Assembly: GCF_004193775.1 (NCBI RefSeq)
Contig: NC_041002.1
Location: 38,599,112 to 38,663,111, forward strand
Direction: 5' to 3'
Source: Glycine soja
Taxonomy: Eukaryota; Streptophyta; Magnoliopsida; Fabales; Fabaceae
Length of the DNA: 64,000 nt
Below are positions 60,223-64,000 of the stretch, piece after piece. Every line of letters begins with the position of its first letter. Within the stretch, counting starts at the first letter, position 1. A program made the position numbers and the translations under genes. The notes under the pieces are model-generated. The model was not told where the DNA came from, did not search any database, and worked only from the letters and a program-made list of their open reading frames with translations.

Positions 60223-60857
60223 TGTTAGAAAATAAAATAAAAAATGAAAGAAAATAAATACGAAGAAGATGCACAGTCTTGAATTAAATAACAAAATAAC
60301 AGTAGCAAAATAAATTTAATTGACACCACATGAATAATGCATTATAACATACAATAAACACAAGGAAAAAATAAATTAGGGGAATAAAGATATAACATGG
60401 ATTGAGGCGCGTAAGCGCTATCCTTAGAGAGGAAACGTCCCACTGCATTGGTAGGAAAATTTGATTGCGCTCCTCTCCCAAGATACGACAACCCGTTGAT
60501 TCCGATTGTGTGCAGCGAAAGGATCTCCGAACCTTCTAAACACCAATGCTCTTACTCTCACAAAAATAAGTTTTTTTATAGAAAAATAAAGAGACAATTT
60601 TTTAGGAGAAATTCTGTCATTTCTCTAGAAAAGAGGAAAGATATATATATATATATATATATAGGCACAAACCACCTTGTGTAACAAACAAAATATGACC
60701 GTTGAAAATCAACCTACAGTTGTCAAAACAAATATAACAAACTAATTGACTCATTAAAACAAAATCTTATAAAAATTTAAAATAAATATTTTATTTTATA
60801 AAATATAATTAGTATATATTTATAAATTTTAAATTAAAACACAAATATTTACCAACA
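60223..60857 (-). repeat. 5' LTR of the 57-61 kb copia element
   Basis: 635 bp, TG...CA ends (ends ACCAACA on the plus strand). It contains a short (TA)n at 60641-60662, where the partner has only a few TA units. Confidence 0.92.
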
Positions 60858-60862
60858 AAACC

Positions 60863-63383
60863 CATCGAATATGCTATATATATTTTATATCTTTGTTAAG
60901 CTATGAAACCAAAACGGAAAAAAATTGGATATATTTATATATAATTTTTATTTTTATTTTCGTAAGTTATTTTTTAATTTTGTGAAAAAAGTATTAAAAC
61001 TATTTTCTTATGTTTCAACTTTCTTCATAAAATATATATTTGTCTATTATTAACATTTCTAAAACCTAAATTTCTGTTAAAAGTACTTTTTTTTTTGTTA
61101 AATACCTTCTCTCAAATAAGGTTCTAGACCAAAATTAAAAATTTTCTTGCCACAAATATAATTGTTTTATCTACATGAAAATTCAATTTAAAAACAGCTT
61201 TTATTGATCAATTTGTCGATAGCATCTGATTGATGACTTTGGGTTTCTTTATTTAAAACTTTCGTGACGGAAATAAGAATATTACATGTGTTTTGGTCGT
61301 TTGGAGTACAATTCAAAACCAAAACATTATAAACTTTGTTTAAGAGGCGCATCATATTCTTTGTCAAAAACCAAAACACTACAATTCAACACGCACACCC
61401 TCAAAACTAAAGCACAATCCATTCACACCAACGCCTTAAGCATTAATTACTTGTTTAGTCTAGTTTCTATCATGTGATATTTTATGTTTTAGTCTTTATT
61501 TTAAAAATGTACTCATTTTAGTTCATTTATATGCAAAATTTTCAGATTTTAACGTACCCCTTGCCATTAATGTTGATGTTGTATTGATGAGGCATTAACG
61601 TAGTGTTTGTGATTTATGTTTTAATCGCTATCCTTGCACTATATTTTGTTTTTTGATTGTTATACCTGCACAATCTTTACATTCAGTCCCTATGAGTGTT
61701 ATTTTTTATGTTTTAATTCCTATCAACACATCTTCCTCCTCTTTGTATTGTATGTGTTATATATGCTTCTTTTAAATCCCTTGCATGAACTAATTCTTGT
61801 AGACCTTAAATTGAAGAATCTTGAGGTTGTAGAGTTTAAACGCGCTTTCCAGGAGCACTGTGTGGCAAAAATATTCTCAGTTTTCAAATTTATGGTAGTT
61901 TAACAACCATTAGAAAAAAAATTAACAGTTTTGCACTATTATAGTTTCAATTTTGTGGCTGTTAGAAAACCTAGAGCTCATATAATAGTAGCCCGAATAC
62001 CCTAGCAAATGATGCATCAAGATTAAAATGATTCAGATGATGCAAGAAGGGTTTGAGGCATCATATATCTCCAAACATTTGGTTCGTCAACATTGTATAT
62101 CTTTAAGCATTTTATGTAGCAATATTAAAATGATGTAGCAAGTCATCACCACTTCAAGGAGTGCGCATACAAATCACCACTCACAGGTTACTTCATTTTG
62201 TTTAAAAAGTGTGTTTGAATCCTGCAACCTAAAGACTCACTGATTTAGGGTCAATAAGAATTAGTTTATGTAAAATGATTTAAAAAAAAAAACAGAACTT
62301 GCAAAATTAAAGGAGGAGGGAGGTCTTGATAGCATAAATTTATTTATTTTTTCTTTTATGTTCCTTGTTGTGCTTTACTAGTAACCAACTCTTGGCAATC
62401 AATATTTATTAATTTGAGTATTAAGGAATTGATTTATTTTAAATAAAACTTTCAGTTTATGTATTTTAAAAAAAAAACTTTGGAGATTTGACTCCATTAT
62501 GAGTTCTTCTTTCTTGATTTCGAATTAACATAGACACAAAATCTTCCTTAAAGTGAGAGACTTGAAAAAAAAACTAAAATGATAAAAATGGTTAAGTTCA
62601 AAGATTAAATTTAAAAGTAAACTTTTAGACGTGACAACTTTGTAGATAATATGTGACAATCCTTAGATGACATGACGTCACCAAAGGTGTCACATAAACA
62701 TATACATTAAGGTTAACAAAGATAAGTTAATGATATAATTAATTTGTTGCACTTTTTGCACATTTAAGAATTGAAATTGAATTTTTCATCTTTTAGAAAT
62801 CAATCAGTCAACACCACACACTTTTGGGACAAAATTAGGATTTAGCAACAACAATAATAACAAAGAAAAACAAAAGCAACAATATGCTTATAAACAGAAT
62901 AAAATTTTGAGAAATTTAAAAAGTGAAAAATGCTATTTAGATCCTAGAATCGCTATTCACACACCCTACATTTTGAAGAAGAAAAAAAACATAAAAAGAT
63001 AACTCTATCCTCCCATCATTTTTCCTACACATCTCCCTCTTCCCCTTCTTAGTTACCCGCACCCGTTCTCCTTCCCGTCTCATACATGCACCCCCTTCCC
63101 TTCAAACCTCTCCATCAATCTTCTTTCTTTCACCTTCACTTGGATCTACATTTTGGAGCTCTTTTCCTCATGTACTTCTCATGGTTGTGCACATATGTAT
63201 ATATATTTTTTCCATTTATTTTGGTCAACAAAAAACATGATTTTGTTGTAATTTTTTCATAAAGAAATCACATTCCATTGAGTTTTGTTCAAAATCACAA
63301 TGAAAATACATTTCCAGTATTGTGTCTAACGAGAGACGATACAACGAAAATGTTGTAATTCTAAACAAAACTCACAACATAAA
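60863..63383. other. A/T-rich intergenic DNA
   Basis: Phrases such as TTTTAGTC(C/T)(C/T)TAT at 61460-61740 are common in plant repeats, but no ends were found. The 89-codon frame at 61634 has no recognisable domain. No RNA gene seen. Confidence 0.45.
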
Positions 63384-63504
63384 TACATTTGCATTGTGTT
63401 TCTCATTAACACAACAACAAAAATGTATTTCCATTGTGGTCTTGTTCAAAACCAATGGAAATACATTTTTGTTGGTGTCTAATGAGAAACACAATGGAAA
63501 TGTA
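63384..63504. repeat. Long hairpin, about 53-bp arms
   Basis: 63384-63436 and 63454-63504 are inverted copies with about 90 percent pairing and a 17-base loop. The arms include CATTGTGTTTCTCATTA and AAAAATGTATTTCCATTG with their complements. Related phrases precede it at 63280-63340. Confidence 0.9.
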
Positions 63505-63874
63505 CATTTCCCTTGTGCAATTCTTATTTGTTTTAAAAATATTTTTTCATATTATTAATAATTATTTTTTAGTTAATGCTTTTTCTAAATTTATATTTTT
63601 TTTGTTAATGTTGATTTTTAATGTTTAATATATGTAGATTTTTTAGTTTTTAAACTGTTATTGAATTTAAATATTTATTATTAGGTCAATTTTTTATTAA
63701 TTAAAAATTGGAAATTAAATTGTTAGGTTTTATGATATAAGTGAATTTAATATTTATTAAAATTCATGTTTGTGTTAATTTTTTTATCAACATGTATTTT
63801 TTAGTTAATTTTTTAAATATTAATGTTTATTATTATTTTATATTTATATTGAATTTGTAACATCATGATTTTTC

Positions 63875-63948
<74 letters not shown>
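63875..63948. repeat. (CA)n(TA)n compound microsatellite
   Basis: About eight CA units pass directly into about 29 TA units. Confidence 0.97.
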
Positions 63949-63952
<4 letters not shown>

Positions 63953-64000
63953 GTGTTTGATTAACACCACATAGAATTAAATTTAAATTTACGTTGTTTG

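Larger units (their letters stand above)
57091..60857 (-). mobile_element. Ty1/copia retrotransposon with both LTRs, shortened interior
   Basis: LTRs at 57091-57738 and 60223-60857 both start TGTTAGAAAA on the plus strand. AAACC stands on both sides (57086-57090 and 60858-60862). A purine tract, GTGGGGGAA on the minus strand, abuts the left LTR, so the element reads right to left. The total of 3767 bp is too short for a full copia element. Reverse transcriptase is recognisable (59271-58942), with RNase H pieces toward 58500, but gag and most of integrase are missing and the expected primer site next to the right LTR is not seen. Confidence 0.92.

Noticed and set aside
1..64000. CRISPR arrays, operons, bacterial-type terminators, tRNA or rRNA genes
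   Set aside because: The window is eukaryotic nuclear DNA. No array of spaced repeats or recognisable RNA gene was found by reading.

Overview
This is a plant nuclear window, most likely a legume and probably Glycine. The evidence is an AT-rich background with long (TA)n tracts, introns, nested LTR retrotransposons, a Mutator-type transposase with a plant mobile domain (PMD) gene, an LTR full of TAATCGATTA motifs of a kind I associate with soybean, and one intact plant gene. The species call rests on recognition, not on a search.

Layout. 1-5112: intergenic DNA with a (TA)n tract, a broken gag remnant (2930-3365) and unclassified repeats. 5113-14855: a minus-strand Athila-like Ty3/gypsy element. 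It has LTRs, a tRNA-type primer site, gag and protease remnants and a broken downstream ORF, but no reverse transcriptase, RNase H or integrase, so it is non-autonomous. 14856-17269: host repeat DNA with a 190-bp unit repeated three times. 17270-32118: a dead minus-strand Ty1/copia element split by two later insertions. One is an 8.8-kb DNA transposon (17663-26450) with a PMD gene, a 141-aa ORF and a MuDR-type transposase. The other is a 1.18-kb solo LTR (27211-28392) with perfect 5-bp target duplications. Removing both leaves about 4.9 kb, a normal copia length.

32119-41400: repeat-rich DNA with a LINE endonuclease fragment, palindromes, a 1.9-kb MULE (36917-38811) carrying a PMD first-exon fragment between roughly 230-bp inverted repeats and a perfect 10-bp duplication, and a 303-bp MITE with TTA duplications. 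41444-44964 (minus): the only intact host gene, a two-exon GPAT6-type glycerol-3-phosphate acyltransferase of 492 aa, used in cutin precursor synthesis. 45120-57090: intergenic DNA with simple repeats, a truncated copia copy whose LTR end is inverted, and LTR-like sequence. 57091-60857: a minus-strand copia element with both LTRs and a perfect AAACC duplication, but a shortened inside. 60858-64000: AT-rich DNA with a strong 53-bp hairpin and a terminal (CA)n(TA)n tract.

The most interesting unit is the element at 17663-26450. Its genes are Mutator/PMD type, but its ends (TAGGGGTGGG, 8-bp duplication) look hAT-like. It also carries a free-standing ORF that resembles the N-terminal domain of its own transposase. 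Both of its large genes are broken by very few lesions.
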